Below are positions 30,523 through 31,005 of a stretch of 31,005 nucleotides of DNA, piece after piece. Each line of letters starts with the position of its first letter. The first letter of the stretch is position 1. Made by a program: the position numbers and the translations under genes. The notes below the pieces were generated by a model that worked only from the letters and a program-made list of their open reading frames with translations, did not search any database and had not been told where the DNA came from. Origin of the DNA: Saccoglossus kowalevskii (taxonomy: Eukaryota; Hemichordata; Enteropneusta; Harrimaniidae); the NCBI RefSeq assembly GCF_000003605.2, contig NW_003122909.1:358025-389029 (forward strand), written 5' to 3'.

Positions 30523-31005
30523 GTATGAAAAACGCGCGTCGAACGTCTGCCGCAAAAATCGAACGATTTGATTTTGAACTAGAATTTCTTTATTTCGTAA
30601 CTCACACCGACCAGTCGACAGGGGAATATTGCTTCCGAATACCCTCACTTAATCGAAATTGCCTATCATGAAATGTGGACAACACATTATTAAGCATGGA
30701 AATGTCCCCCAAAGTACTTCGCGTTTGTCGAATCCCACGCGATGTTTGACGCGACTACGACGCTATGAACTTTGTTTGTCCGGTTTTTACGTTCGATTTC
30801 ACGCATAACGCGTGATTCTCGCAGTGAACGGAAAATGGCCTATTGTTAAGGGAGTGTCGGAGTAACAGCACAGCCGTGAACGTGCTGTAATTGTTTGATG
30901 ATATCATCCATTTACGGCCCAAATGACTGATAATCGGAGTTCAAAGCCAATAATGGACAAATATTTACAGAAATGTTAGGTCCAAATATTCCAATATAAT
31001 CAACC
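30523..31005. other. CpG-dense stretch, then plain sequence
   Basis: Between about 30708 and 30835 I count roughly 17 CpG in about 135 bp, including four CGCG, against sparse CpG elsewhere. A CpG-island-like promoter is possible, but no exon or donor is evident before the window ends. Confidence 0.4.

Noticed and set aside
1..31005. tRNA, rRNA or histone genes
   Set aside because: I saw no tRNA T-arm/anticodon layout, rRNA core or histone motif on either strand; a covariance-model scan would be needed to exclude small RNAs fully.

Overview
The window is AT-rich, gene-poor, intron-containing DNA from an animal genome, most likely an invertebrate bilaterian (lineage not resolvable by eye). Evidence: two animal signalling genes with eukaryotic splice acceptors, long spacers without open frames, minisatellites, and decayed LTR and non-LTR retroelements plus a MITE. 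There is one assembly gap (10405-10828).

Only two intact protein genes are supported. At 6875-7078 (+) is a heterotrimeric G-protein gamma subunit of 67 residues ending in the prenylation motif CAII. At 26390-26986 (-) is a Di-Ras family small GTPase of 198 residues ending in CVVM. Each coding region sits in one exon with a clear splice acceptor just upstream of the ATG, so each has an untranslated (or mostly untranslated) first exon. Candidate first exons next to palindromic CRE sites lie at about 3407-3535 (+) and about 29199-29375 (-). The genes are convergent, about 19 kb apart. In humans GNG7 lies next to DIRAS1 and GNG12 near DIRAS3, so this looks like the unduplicated ancestor of that linkage. 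Both products are prenylated, membrane-attached G proteins.

Layout: 1-586 is a 45-bp minisatellite running off the left edge; 667-813 a decayed 49-bp repeat; 1131-1233 a pentanucleotide microsatellite; 3388-3535 a candidate G-gamma promoter and first exon; 4505-6370 a 27-bp minisatellite inside the presumed G-gamma intron; 6875-7432 the G-gamma coding exon and 3' UTR. From 8.4 to 12.1 kb there is an inverted pair of about 240-bp repeats, each with a CArG box, around unrecognised sequence and the gap, followed by a 31-bp-arm hairpin. From 12.6 to 15.9 kb lies a dead BEL/Pao-type LTR retrotransposon. A non-LTR reverse-transcriptase relic is at 18.7 kb, a TA-flanked MITE at 19.6 kb, and a dispersed repeat relic at 22.5 kb. 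Di-Ras occupies 26.4-27.0 kb, with two TCACGTGA E-boxes upstream, an intron to about 29.2 kb, and a CpG-dense right edge carrying the palindrome TCTCGCGAGA.

I see no operon, CRISPR array, tRNA or rRNA. The long open frames inside the minisatellites are products of repeat units divisible by three, not genes. The most interesting signals are the G-gamma/Di-Ras linkage, a six-fold recurrent GAGGGCGC motif resembling half of a CTCF site, and the structured repeats.
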